DNA from: Odontesthes bonariensis
Lineage: Eukaryota > Chordata > Actinopteri > Atheriniformes > Atherinopsidae
DNA length: 64,000 bases
Assembly (NCBI RefSeq): GCF_027942865.1
Contig: NC_134524.1
Span: forward strand, 1,172,662-1,236,661
Direction: 5' to 3'
Position 1 is the first letter of the stretch. Every line of letters starts with the position of its first letter. The position numbers and the translations under genes were made by a program. Positions 40,891 through 52,000 of this stretch are shown here, in pieces. The notes beneath the pieces are model-generated. The model was given only the letters and a program-made list of their open reading frames with translations. It was not told where the DNA came from and ran no database searches.

Positions 40891-41950
40891 TGACCTCTGA
40901 CCCCGGAGCCCGGCCCACGACATGGACGGAGGGGGCGTTGCCTTCGTGACCCTGCCCGCCTCACGCACACACTCACACTCACACACACTCGTTCCTGTGG
41001 ATTTGAACTGGTTTTCTTCCTTCTGTGACTGCAGAACTTTGTTTGTTTTTTACTTTCTTCACTGTTAATGAAGCCGATCTCTGATCGGTTATTGGTTATT
41101 GATTATTGATTGATGAGTTGCTGTTGTCAGAAGTCTTAACCCTTCCTCCTGTCGGTCGTCCAGCGGCTGGTCGAGTTAAAGTGACGCTCTGCTGTTTGTC
41201 GGCTCATTAACTTTAAATCCTGGAGCTTGGGAGCCTCAGTTTTAGGAATTATTTAAGCATATTTATGGAGGTGAAAGAACGTTAAAACCACTGAATGATA
41301 AAGATCAGCTCTTTGAATCTCATCGGCTTTTTCTCGTGATCAGAAAGCCAACACGGCTTCAGTTCGTCTGTGGTTCTTTTTCTTTTAAGTTATTTATTTT
41401 CACCAACAGCTGCTTCCTTAAAGAATCAATTATTAGAGGAAATACTTTAAAAGATGATCAGACGTGTCATTAATTAAGGAAAAATGTCATATTTACACAA
41501 ACAAATCAGCTCTGGTGGGAATAACGTGTTTTCCTTCCGTTATTCGTAGTTCAGTCGAGCGTTCACACAGTCTGGAGAGTTAAATCTCACTCAGTTTACA
41601 GTTTGTGAAAAGGAAGAAGTGGTTTCTCTCCAGCCTTTAAATGAGTTGAACACGTTTTGTTCTTTCTGTAGAGTTCGATGAGGACGAAACATTTAAAGAA
41701 AGCAAGTTGCTGCTGTTCAGGCCTTTAAAACAAGAAGAAGCAGAAATCTGACGGGGTTTATCTTTGCTGACTTACAAACAGCACATTGGTCCTTTAAGTG
41801 GTGTTTCCATCTTTGTTCGCCGGGACAGACCAACGCCTGGTTGTGCTGTACATGAAGTAAAATGGTGAAACATCAATGTGAGCTCCCTGATGTTCCTCCT
41901 GCTGGATGACTCGCTCCACTTTTATACAAAATAAACCTCAGATATTTTTC
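40891..41950 (+). terminator. SERP 3' UTR and likely poly(A) signal
   Basis: About 1.05 kb of unique, AT-moderate sequence follows the stop. AATAAA at 41929-41934 is the first canonical signal I see. A long 3' UTR is typical for this family. Frames here are short and unconserved. Confidence 0.55.
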
Positions 41951-44001
41951 TCTATTTGCCTTCGTCTTTCTTCCTGTTCGCAAAACACAGAAACCTTCAC
42001 CGCCAGGACGCCATGCTGGCGTGTCATCGGGGGGAGGAGCCAAAAGGTCAAGATTTATATCAGAGTAACAGAAATCCCTTTGTTTAAATGATAAAGCAAA
42101 GATGGAGGAAAAACTGAAAATAGGAACATAGAAAGAGAAGAAAAAACAACGTTTCTGTTCAGAAATTAGAAATCAGGGAAGATCAAAAAAAAGGTTTACA
42201 GATGTGGAAAGCAGACGCCTTTGGTGACATCTACTGGCAGCAGCGAATGTGTATATAATAACACGATAATAACACTTATGTACATATGTGTTTTTAGTAC
42301 CTTGTTACGACCCAGCTCACTCAGGGGGAGGGGAAGTAACATTAAAGAAAAAATAAAAATAGTAATAAAAATACCCAGATGTTTTAAAGGTAAAAATAGT
42401 TAAGTGTTTATTGTTTAGTTTTCTTTAACAATAATCCACAAGTCAAAAGAGGGTCTCAAAACAAATAAAACCCTAAATAAAACAAAAACTCCAAAACAAA
42501 TAATTACATCTTAAAATTAGAGAGGTAGTTCAGAACTCAAAACGAAGCCAAAAGAAAATCAAAACAAACCGAGAGGCTTCAAAACCAGTTTTAGTCAAAA
42601 TAACACAAAACACAGGACTCTTCAAAAACAAACGAGCTACAAACAGGATCTAGTAGCCTTCAGAACACACAAAAAACATAAGAAAAGTCCCAGTCCAGCT
42701 AATAAAGCTAATAATGCTAACAAAGCTAATAAAGCTGATAAAGCTAATAAAGCTATCCAAATGATCACACAAACACCCAGCAAAGAGGCAAGCTGTTCAC
42801 ACAAAGGAACACGGCCGCCTTCTGGTAGGAAGTGGAGGGTTAAATAGGGAGGCCTCTTCAGTGATTGGTGGAGTCATTAAGAAGGAAGAACCAATCAGAG
42901 CAGGAGTAGGCCTCAACCAGGAAGTGCCAGGAGAAGAGTTGCATCCAGTTCGCTCAGTGGAGACAGCAGGCAGGAAGCTACTCTGATACGGGATGGAGAG
43001 AAAAGATTGTGTAATTATTTCTCTATTATTTTCGGGATCTACAGGAAACGTTTCAAAGATCTACGATTGGCCACCACCGTCCTATAGGATAAAAAATGAT
43101 TGATAAATATGAGAAATGGGGAACGTTTTTAAGACCATATTCTTTACAGGGTAGCTAAAGGTATCTGGTTATTGGATGTTATTTGACCCACATGCAAAGA
43201 TTCTCTCAGGAGGTGGAAGACGGTAAATAAAGTTTATTACACAAAGAAGGTATGAAGAGTCTCTTTGTCCGGGGCAGCTGGTGAGGAGGTCGGAGTTATT
43301 TGGGTTCTGCAGTGGGAGGTGAAGAAGGGGAGTTCCAGATGTGTAGCCAGGAATATGTTGTGGAAGGACGACTTACAGGTGGTGAAATGGAAGTCTGACA
43401 GGGAGAGGTGAGTGGAAGCCAGGGGCTTGGGTCCAAGGGAGGTTCCAGGTGGGTTCCAGGGAGTCCGAGGATCCTCGGGGAAATCCAGAGGGAGTTTGTA
43501 GTGAAATGGGTCCAAGAATCCAGTGGAAGTTAAAGAATAACTGCGGTATTTTCAACATTAAGCCTCTTTTCTGAGTCTGCAATGTTTTAGAACCCCCCTC
43601 ACCGCTTTTCTGATGTTTACTGTTGTCTCCGGTATTTGCCTAATTTTGATTCTTCTCAACCTGCTTCAGAACGGCAAGTCATGTGCATGTCTTAAAAGGT
43701 CCGTAAAAGCACCATAAACGTCCGTTTTCAAAATCATCAACTCACCGGAGTGGTTACTGGTGTGCACTGGTAATCCATATCACATTTCGTTGCGAAAAGT
43801 TGCTTCTGTCGTGTTTTATTTGGCAGCTCGTTCATGCTCGAACTATTTTCTTAGCCACCTCACAGCCGTGGATAAACTTCCGCTCAGCAGTTGAATCTAA
43901 CTTGCTACACTCCACACCACTTGATGGCGGAGTAATATCAACGAACATCCAGTCTTCAATAGAACTCAATGGGATTTACAAAATGTCAAATAAAAATGCA
44001 C
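41951..44001. other. Intergenic, no gene seen
   Basis: AT-rich spacer. It includes a run of AATAAAGCT / AATAATGCT units at about 42698-42760 and a GTTACGACCCAGCTCACTCA word near 42304. The A-rich stretch after it looks like old mobile DNA. The sequence from 43640 to 44000 looks unique. No frame above 95 codons resembles a known protein. Confidence 0.45.
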
Positions 44002-44058
44002 ACCTAGTTCCCAGACCACCATCTCATCGAGATGTGGACGCGTCAGCCAGGCTAATAA

Positions 44059-47000
44059 GATTAAAGATGGACAGACATGTTTGAATAATATCATTTCTTA
44101 GTTTTGTTTGCAATGGTTCGAGAAGAAAAAGTAATGATAAAAAAAATGACTACAAAAATAAATGGCTTGAACACTCCCCCTTGAGCTGTCACCTTATCGT
44201 GGTGGGGGGGTTTGCGTGCCCCAATGAGTCTGGGAGCTATGTTGTCTGGGGCTTTAAGCCCCTGGTAGGGTCACCCATGGCAAACAGATCCTAGATGAGG
44301 GACCAGACAAAGAACAGCTCACAAGACCCCTATGATGAATAATATTTATGGACACCGTGTTCCCTTGCCCGGACGCGGGTCACCGGGGCCTCCCCCTGGA
44401 GCCAGGCCCAGGGGTGGGGCCCGCCGGCGAGCGCCTGGTGGCCGGGTCTGTGCCCGTGGGGCTCGGTCGGGCACAGCCCGAAGAAACGACACGGGTCCCC
44501 CTTCCTACGGGCTCACCACCCGTGGGAGGGGCCATGGGGGTCGGGTGCAATGTGAGCTGGGCGGCAGCCGAAGGCGGGGACCTTGGCGGTCTGATCCTCG
44601 GCTACTGAAGCTGGCTCTTGGGACGTGGAACGTCACCTCTCTGCTGGGGAAGGAGCCTGAGCTGGTGCGCGAGGCTGAGCGGTTCCGGCTAGATATAGTC
44701 GGAGTCACCTCGACGCATGGCTTGGGCTCCGGAACCAGCCTCCTCGAGAGGGGTTGGACTCTCTTCCACTCTGGAGTTGCCCGCGGTGAGAGGCGTAAAG
44801 CAGGTGTGGGCATACTTATTGCCCCCCGGCTGTGCGCCTGTACATTGGGGTTTACCCCGGTAGACGAGAGGGTAGCCTCCCTCCGCCTTAGGGTGGGGGG
44901 ACGGGTCCTGACTGTTGTTTGTGCTTATGCACCGAACAGCAGTTCAGAGTACCCACCCTTTTTGGAGTCCCTGGAGGAGGCACTAGAGAGTGCTCCTCCG
45001 GGAGACTCCCTCGTCCTGCTGGGGGACTTCAATGCTCACGTGGGCAATGACAGTGAGACCTGGAGGGGCGTGATTGGGAGGAACGGCCCCCCCGATCTGA
45101 ATCAGAGTGGTGTTTTGTTGTTGGACTTCTGTGCTCGTCACGGATTGTCCATAACGAACACCATGTTCAGGCATAAGGGTGTCCATATGTGCACTTGGCA
45201 CCAGGACACCCTAGGCCGCAGCTCAATGATCGACTTTGTAGTCGTATCATCGGACTTGCGGCCGTATGTCCTGGACACTCGGGTGAAGAGAGGGGCGGAG
45301 CTGTCAACTGATCACCACCTGGTGGTGAGTTGGCTCCGCTGGTGGGGGAGGAAGCCGGTCAGACCTGGCAGGCCCAAACGTATTGTGAGGGTCTGCTGGG
45401 AACGGCTGGCGGAATCCCCTGTAAGGAGGAGTTTCAACTCCCACCTCCGGCAGAGCTTCAACCATGTCCCGGGGGAGGTGGGGGACATTGAGCCCGAATG
45501 GGCCATGTTCCGTGCCTCCATTGTTGAGGCGGCCGACCGGAGCTGTGGCCGCAAGGTGGTCGGTGCCTGTCGTGGCGGCAATCCCCGAACCCGCTGGTGG
45601 ACCCCAGTGGTGAGGGAGGCCGTCAAGCTGAAGAAGGAGTCCTATCGGGCCTTTTTGGCCAGTGGGACTCTGGAAGCAGCTGATGGGTACCGACAGGCCA
45701 AGCGGAACGCAGCCTCGGCGGTTGCTGAGGCAAAAACTCGGGCTTGGGAGGAGTTCGGGGAGGCCATGGAGAACGATTTCCGGACGGCCTCGAGGAGATT
45801 CTGGTCCACCATCCGGTGGCTCAGGGGGGGGAAGCGGTGCATCGTCAACACCGTGTATGGTGAGGGCGGGGCTCTGCTGACTTCAACTAGGGACGTCGTG
45901 AGTCGGTGGGGGGAGTACTTCGAGGGCCTCCTCAATCCTACCGACACGCCTTCCGATGAGGAAGCAGAGTTGGGGAGCTCGGACGTGGGACCTCCCATTT
46001 CTGGGGCTGAGGTTGCCGAGGTGGTCAAAAAACTCCTCGGTGGCAAGGCCCCGGGGGTGGATGAGGTCCGTCCTGAGTTCCTCAAGGCTCTGGATGTTGT
46101 GGGGCTGTCTTGGTTGACACGCCTCTGCAGCATCGCGTGGACATCGGGGGCAGTGCCTCTGGACTGGCAGATCGGGGTGGTGGTCCCCCTCTTTAAAAAG
46201 GGGGACCGGAGGGTGTGTTCCAACTATAGGGGGATCACACTCCTCAGCCTCCCTGGTAAGGTCTTTTCGGGGGTACTGCAGAGGAGGATCCGCCGGATAG
46301 TCGAATCTCGGATTCAGGAGGTGCAGTGTGGTTTTCGTCCTGGCCGTGGAACAGTGGACCAGCTCTATACCCTCCGCAGGATCCTGGAGGGTGCATGGGA
46401 GTTCGCCCAACCGGTCTACATGTGTTTTGTGGACTTGGAGAAGGCGTTCGACCGTGTCCCTCGGGGACTCTTGTGGGGGGTGCTCCGGGAGTATGGAGTG
46501 CCGGACTCCTTGATATGGGCTGTTCGGTCCCTGTATGACCGGTGTCAGAGTTTGGTCCGCATTGCCGGCAGTAAGTCGGACATGTTTCCTGTGAGGGTTG
46601 GACTCCGTCAGGGCTGCCCTTTGTCACCGATTCTGTTCATAATTTTTATGGACAGAATTTCTAGGCGCAGCCAGGGCGTTGAGGGGGTCCGGTTTGGCGA
46701 CCTCAGAATCGGGTCTCTGCTTTTTGCGGACGATTTGGTTCTGTTGGCGTCGTCAGGCCGTGACCTTCAGCTCTCACTGGAGCGGTTCGCAGCCGAGTGT
46801 GAAGCGGCTGGGATGACCATCAGCACCTCCAAATCTGAGACCATGGTCTTCAGCCGGAAAAGGGTGGAATGCTCTCTTCGGGTCGGGAATGAGATCCTTC
46901 CCCAAGTGGAGGAGTTCAAGTATCTCGGGGTCTTGTTCACGAGTGAGGGACGAATGGAACAGGAGATTGACAGACGGATCGGTGCGGCGTCTGCAGTGAT

Positions 47001-47546
47001 GCGGGCTCTGCACCGGCCCGTCGTGATGAAGAAGGAGCTGAGCCAGAAGGCGAAGCTCTCGATTTACCGGTCAATCTATGTTCCTACCCTCACCTATGGT
47101 CACGAGCTGTGGGTAGTGACCGAAAGAACGAGATCGCGAATACAAGCGGCCGAAATGAGTTTCCTCCGCAGGGTGTCTGGGCTCTCCCTTAGAGATAGGG
47201 TGAGAAGCTCGGTCATCCGGGAGAGGCTCGAAGTAGAACCGCTGCTCCTCCGCATCCAGAGGAGTCAGATGAGGTGGCTCGGGCATCTGGTGAGAATGCC
47301 TCCTGGACGCCTCCCCGGTGAGGTGTTCCGGGCCCGTCCCACTGGGAGGAGGCCCCGGGGAAGACCCAGGACACGTTGGAGAGACTATGTCTCTCGGCTG
47401 GCCTGGGAACGCCTCGGGGTCCCCCCAGAAGAGCTGGAGGAAGTGGCCGGGGACAGGGACGTCTGGGTCTCTTTGCTCAAGCTGCTGCCCCCGCGACCCG
47501 ATCCCCGGACCAGCGGAAGATAATGGATGGATGGATGGATGGATGG
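44059..47546 (+). mobile_element. Nearly complete LINE (RTE-like) with 57-bp flanking duplication
   Basis: A perfect 57-bp direct repeat, starting ACCTAGTTCCCAGACCACCA and ending CCAGGCTAATAA, brackets the element at 44002-44058 and 47547-47603. The 5' UTR includes CCTTGAGCTGTCACCTTATC, a sequence I recognise from an abundant teleost LINE. One ORF spans 44332-47523, and a (TGGA)n tail (47523-47546) ends at the right repeat. A perfect duplication and an intact ORF imply a recent insertion. If the 57-bp repeats are the target duplication, the ends are as given; otherwise the 5' end is nearer 44165. Confidence 0.85.
44332..47523 (+). CDS. LINE endonuclease-reverse transcriptase ORF, 1063 aa
   Basis: This is the enzyme that nicks target DNA and copies the LINE RNA. 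The first 90 or so residues are arginine/proline/glycine-rich and may include UTR read in frame. An APE-type endonuclease starts near residue 97 ([14 protein letters not shown]), with [11 protein letters not shown] near 228 and [11 protein letters not shown] near 325. The reverse transcriptase follows: [69 protein letters not shown] near 756 and the catalytic FADDLVLL near 798. The C-terminal part ([29 protein letters not shown]-like) is the arrangement I associate with RTE/BovB-type LINEs. There is no stop or frameshift, so the protein could be active. The exact clade needs a tree. Antisense frames across it are shadows. Confidence 0.88.
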   Translation: MMNNIYGHRVPLPGRGSPGPPPGARPRGGARRRAPGGRVCARGARSGTARRNDTGPPSYGLTTRGRGHGGRVQCELGGSRRRGPWRSDPRLLKLALGTWNVTSLLGKEPELVREAERFRLDIVGVTSTHGLGSGTSLLERGWTLFHSGVARGERRKAGVGILIAPRLCACTLGFTPVDERVASLRLRVGGRVLTVVCAYAPNSSSEYPPFLESLEEALESAPPGDSLVLLGDFNAHVGNDSETWRGVIGRNGPPDLNQSGVLLLDFCARHGLSITNTMFRHKGVHMCTWHQDTLGRSSMIDFVVVSSDLRPYVLDTRVKRGAELSTDHHLVVSWLRWWGRKPVRPGRPKRIVRVCWERLAESPVRRSFNSHLRQSFNHVPGEVGDIEPEWAMFRASIVEAADRSCGRKVVGACRGGNPRTRWWTPVVREAVKLKKESYRAFLASGTLEAADGYRQAKRNAASAVAEAKTRAWEEFGEAMENDFRTASRRFWSTIRWLRGGKRCIVNTVYGEGGALLTSTRDVVSRWGEYFEGLLNPTDTPSDEEAELGSSDVGPPISGAEVAEVVKKLLGGKAPGVDEVRPEFLKALDVVGLSWLTRLCSIAWTSGAVPLDWQIGVVVPLFKKGDRRVCSNYRGITLLSLPGKVFSGVLQRRIRRIVESRIQEVQCGFRPGRGTVDQLYTLRRILEGAWEFAQPVYMCFVDLEKAFDRVPRGLLWGVLREYGVPDSLIWAVRSLYDRCQSLVRIAGSKSDMFPVRVGLRQGCPLSPILFIIFMDRISRRSQGVEGVRFGDLRIGSLLFADDLVLLASSGRDLQLSLERFAAECEAAGMTISTSKSETMVFSRKRVECSLRVGNEILPQVEEFKYLGVLFTSEGRMEQEIDRRIGAASAVMRALHRPVVMKKELSQKAKLSIYRSIYVPTLTYGHELWVVTERTRSRIQAAEMSFLRRVSGLSLRDRVRSSVIRERLEVEPLLLRIQRSQMRWLGHLVRMPPGRLPGEVFRARPTGRRPRGRPRTRWRDYVSRLAWERLGVPPEELEEVAGDRDVWVSLLKLLPPRPDPRTSGR

Positions 47547-47603
47547 ACCTAGTTCCCAGACCACCATCTCATCGAGATGTGGACGCGTCAGCCAGGCTAA
47601 TAA

Positions 47604-47770
47604 ATTCCCATAAATTCCCGTTAATTCCCTTAAATTCCCATAAATTCCCATAAATTCCCGTTAATTCCCTTAAATTCCCATAAATTCCCATAAATTCCGG
47701 TTAATTCCCTTAAATTCCCATGGAAAGTTTCCGTCTTTGAAAATTCCGGGAATTTTGCAACCCTAGGTGT
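47604..47770. repeat. TAAATTCCC microsatellite and transposon end
   Basis: About ten units of CATAAATTCC / GTTAATTCCC / CTTAAATTCC, then AAAATTCCGGGAATTTTGCAACCCTAG. The terminal GCAACCCTA resembles the CAGGGTTGC ends of teleost hAT-like elements, and only this end is visible. The repeat begins directly after the right 57-bp duplication of the LINE. Confidence 0.6.
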
Positions 47771-47776
47771 GAGCAG

Positions 47777-47866
47777 TAATCTCCAGGTGGGCTCCAGGTG
47801 GGCTTCAGGAGGGCTCCAGGTGGAGTCCAGGTGGGCTCCAGGTGGACTCCAGGTGGGCTCCAGGAC
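47777..47866. repeat. GGGCTCCAGGTGG repeat
   Basis: Seven to eight imperfect copies of a 12-13-bp unit (GGGCTCCAGGT, GGACTCCAGGT, GGCTTCAGGA). Confidence 0.75.
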
Positions 47867-47915
47867 TCCCCCTAGTGGAGAAAACCAGAAACCCCAAACC
47901 TCTGATGCTACGTAG

Positions 47916-48430
47916 TGACGTCAGAGTCAGAGAATATGGCGGCTGTGCTGAAGGCGGAAGGTAAAGGATATTTAATAGGCTGTTTTACCCCAAAAAACAA
48001 CCCCTTGCTCGGTCCTGTCCGCGTTTATTTAAACCACTTTATTTCACGCTATAGTCGGAAAGATTATCGGCGCTCTGAGCCGGAGCTCCAGCCCCGCGGC
48101 TCGGCTGTCGGAGCCGTTAATCACCGCTCACACGGAGCTGTGCAGCCGCCGCTAGCCGGCTAGCCGAACTTCTGAAATACCGTTATTTAAAAGTTAATGG
48201 ATCAATGTAACGTCTTCTTTTGCTTTGGTCCAACAGCGTGAGGACAGGAATGTCGTCAGCGGGGTGTTTAAAGCTGTTGTCGCCTTGTTAGATGTTGTAA
48301 AAGATGATGCGAAGCTCAGCGGCGTCCCGCCGTTAGCTCCAGCAAGCCGGGACGAGCTGAGAGCCCTCACCCGGGGGAGAGGCTCCGAGAGGCGGCCGTA
48401 GCGGCCAGGCGAGTCCGCGGTCTGAAGCCG
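47916..48430 (+). promoter_or_regulatory. camta2: Probable camta2 promoter: CRE and GC-rich island
   Basis: A full palindromic CRE, TGACGTCA, lies at 47916-47923, and an ATGGCGGC-type GC-rich start follows with a possible donor (GGAAG then GTAAAG). From 48050 to 48430 the sequence is CpG-rich (CGGCGCTCTGAGCCGGAGC, GCCGCCGCTAGCCGGCTAGC), as in housekeeping promoters. The first camta2 coding exon is at 49001, so at least one 5' UTR exon should lie here. The start site is not resolved. Confidence 0.45.
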
Positions 48431-48857
48431 GCCTCCTGTAAATGGGTGTGTTTGTGTGGGTGGACTGAATCTGCTGCGTCTGTCAGAAGCAAAGAAGCAA
48501 AAAACAAGGCTGTAGTGACAGTTGATTTATTCAGAATAAGTAAGTTGTAGTTTGACTTTATCAGATAAATGTGTACACATATTTATAAGTAAAGTGTGAG
48601 CAGGTTTAATATTTAACAGGCTGAATAATCAGGGTAATAATGCGGGTCAGAACCGGTGGAAATGTTGTTTAACTGTCGGTAAGGTGTGTGGCGGACACAC
48701 AGCTGGAGCTGTTTGTGTTACATAAGTTCACGGATGCACACCGTGCACGCACTTCATGTAAAGTGGGTGCAAATTTGGCTGTTGCTAGGCAACTGGGTGC
48801 CAGAGAAGTTGTTGTGTGAGCTGTGTTTCCTATTGATCGGGCTGTTGATCGGGCTGT

Positions 48858-48950
48858 GTCTCTGTGTGTCTCTGTGTGTCTCTGTGTGTCTCTGTGTGTC
48901 TCTGTGTGTCTCTGTGTGTCTCTGTGTGTCTCTGTGTGTCTCTGTGTGTG
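48858..48950. repeat. TCTCTGTGTG microsatellite
   Basis: Nine copies of a 10-bp unit TCTCTGTGTG end about 50 bp before the camta2 ATG. Frames on either strand (SLCVSVCLCV, RDTQRHTETH) are repeat translations. Confidence 0.93.
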
Positions 48951-49000
48951 CGTGCAGCGGGGCAGTGCAGGCGGCCGTGTGTCGTGTGAGGCTCGTCGCC

Positions 49001-52000
49001 ATGAACAACAAGGAGATGGTTTCCACGGAGACAGGTCAGTGCCACCCACCTGAGCGTCCCACATCATGATGCATGAGATGCCTGCTGCTTCAGTTCAATT
49101 CAGCTTTATTTATAAAGCGCCAAATCACAACAAAAGTCATCTCGAGGCGTCTTCAGAGACGCAGGACAATCACATCCAGTTCATGAAGTCCAGGAGGGCC
49201 TGATAACTGAAGGCTCTGCCTCCCAAACTGGCAGCTGGTTCCACAGAGAGGGGCCTGATAACTGAAGGCTCTGCCTCCCAAACTGGCAGCTGCTTCCACA
49301 GAGAGGGGCCTGATAACTGAAGGCTCTGCCTCGCAAACTGGCAGCTGGTTCCACAGAGAGGGGCCTGATAACTGAAGGCTCTGCCTCCCAAACTGGCAGC
49401 TGGTTCCTCAGAGAGGGGCCTGATAACTGAAGGCTGTGCCTCCCAAACTGGCAGCTGGTTCCACAGAGAGGGGCCTGATAACTGAAGGCTCTGCCTCCCA
49501 AACTGGCAGCTGGTTCCACAGAGAGGGGCCTGATAACTGAAGGCTCTGCCTCCCAAACTGGCAGCTGGTTCCTCAGAGAGGGGCCTGATAACTGAAGGCT
49601 CTGCCTCCCAAACTGGCAGCTGGTTCCACAGAGAGGGGCCTGATAACTGAAGGCTGTGCCTCCCAAACTGGCAGCTGGTTCCACAGAGAGGGGCCTGATA
49701 ACTGAAGGCTCTGCCTCCCAAACTGGCAGCTGGTTCCACAGAGAGGGGCCTGATAACTGAAGGCTCTGCCTCCCAAACTGGCAGCTGGTTCCACAGAGAG
49801 GGGCCTGATAACTGAAGGCTCTGCCTCCCAAACTGGCAGCTGGTTCCTCAGAGAGGGGCCTGATAACTGAAGGCTCTGCCTCCCAAACTGGCAGCTGGTT
49901 CCACAGAGAGGGGCCTGATAACTGAAGGCTCTGCCTCCCAAACTGGCAGCTGGTTCCACAGAGAGGGGCCTGATAACCGAAGGCTCTGCCTCCCAAACTG
50001 GCAGCTGGTTCCACAGAGAGGGGCCTGATAACCGAAGGCTCTGCCTCCCAAACTGGCAGCTGGTTCCTCAGAGAGGGGCCTGATAACTGAAGGCTCTGGT
50101 TCCACAGAGAGGGGCCTGATAACTGAAGGCTCTGGTTCCACAGAGAGGGGCCTGATAACTGAAGGCTGTGGTCCCACAGGGAGGGGCCTGATAACTGAAG
50201 GCTCTGGTTCCACAGGGAGGGGCCTGATAACTGAAGGCTCTGGCTCCACAGAGAGGGGCCTGATAACTGAAGGCACTGGTCTCACAGAGAGGGGCCTGAT
50301 AACTGAAGGCTCTGGCTCCACAGAGAGGGGCCTGATAACTGAAGGCTCTGGCTCCACAGAGAGGGGCCTGATAACTGAAGGCACTGGTCTCACAGAGAGG
50401 GGCCTGATAACTGAAGGCTGTGGTCCCACAGAGAGGGGCCTGATAACTGAAGGCACTGGTCTCACAGAGAGGGGCCTGATAACTGAAGGCACTGGTCTCA
50501 CAGAGAGGGGCCTGATAACTGAAGGCACTGGTCTCACAGGGAGGGGCCTGATAACGGAAGGCTCTGGTTCCACAGAGAGGATCCTGATAACTGAAGGCTG
50601 TGGTCCCACAGAGAGGGGCCTGATAACTGAAGGCTCTGGTCCCACAGAGAGGGGCCTGATAACTGAAGGCTCTGGCTCCACAGAGAGGGGCCTGATAACT
50701 GAAGGCTCTGGTTCCACAGAGAGGATCCTGATAACTGAAGGCTGTTTGTGTGTGCAGAGAATAAAGGACAGAGGAAGGTGTTTCTGCCCAACAAGCTGCT
50801 GGAGTGCCTCCCTCGCTCCTCGAGTCTTCCTAACGAGCGGCTGAGGTGGAACACTAACGAGGTGAGTGACACCAACAGAAGTATGTGAACCCCCCGCTCA
50901 GCTGTGCGGGGGCGGCAGACACAGATGGTAAAGCTGTAGATATCAGCAGATAAATCACAGCATTCAGGATGTTTACTGTCTGTCTGCAGGAGATCGCCTC
51001 CTACCTGATATCGTTCGACAGACATGACGAGTGGCTCTCCTGCACCCTGAAAACCAGGTACACCCCCCCCCCGCATGCACCTGCCAGACGAAGCTGAGGG
51101 CACCGACTCCTGCTAACCACCGTTTGTGTTTCAGGCCGAAGAACGGCAGCATCATCCTGTACAACAGAAAGAAGGTGAAGTACAGGAAGGACGGATACTG
51201 CTGGAAGAAGAGGAAGGATGGAAAAACAACCAGGGAGGACCACATGAAGCTGAAGGTCCAGGGCATGGAGGTGGGCAGCAGGGTCAGGGTCGCTGGGCGG
51301 CAGGGTCAGGGGTCGCTGGGCGGCAGGAGTCACGGTGCATTCAGACTAGTTACTCGCACGAGTGGTTGAATTTACTCGCCTTATTAGCGCGAGTAAAAAA
51401 CGAGGGGCTATTTTGGCGCCATTCCCTCCATTTCATTCTCTCATCCACCGTGGCTGATATACGTACCATGGCGTCCTTGTACCTGCTGTGGCAGTCCGAG
51501 ATTCGTCGGAAACGCACACGCCGTCGTGTCTGGGTCAGTGACATCATCCGGAGGCGCACTCAGCTCGGAGAATTTCACCGCCTTCTCCAGGAGTTGCGTC
51601 TGGATGACGGCCGCTTCCAGCGGTGTTTCAGGCTCACCAGGACGCGGTTTGATGAGCTGCTCGGGAGGATCGGTGCCGTGATCTCTCGGCAGGACACCAA
51701 CTACAGGCGCTCCATTTCAGCTGCGGAGCGCCGTTCCATCTGTCTCCACGTCTCTGTCGTCCAGAATCTCAGCGCTGATAGGCTGTCTGACGCGAATATT
51801 TTGCCAAAGTTGGATTTTCTGAACTCGCATGAATTCGCGTCTTGTCATTCGCGCCTTTGTATGTAATCACTTTGCGCGAAAAATTCCGGTTTGAACGCAC
51901 CGTTAGGGCCGCTGGGCGGTGGGAGCCGGGGCCGCTGGGTGGCAGGGGTCGGGGTGGCGGGGCCGCTGGGTGGCAGGGGTCGGGGTGGCGGGGCCGCTGG

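Noticed and set aside
44505-47286. Several antisense frames of 70-190 codons
   Set aside because: Shadows of the GC-rich LINE ORF on the opposite strand.
47938-48163. Short frame MAAVLKAEGKGYL as an alternative camta2 start
   Set aside because: It reads through a possible donor at GGAAG/GTAAAG and matches no CAMTA N-terminus; the [10 protein letters not shown] exon at 49001 does.
51471-51866. Host HARBI1 gene
   Set aside because: Only the N-terminal part is present, between inverted repeats inside an intron; a transposon fragment fits better.
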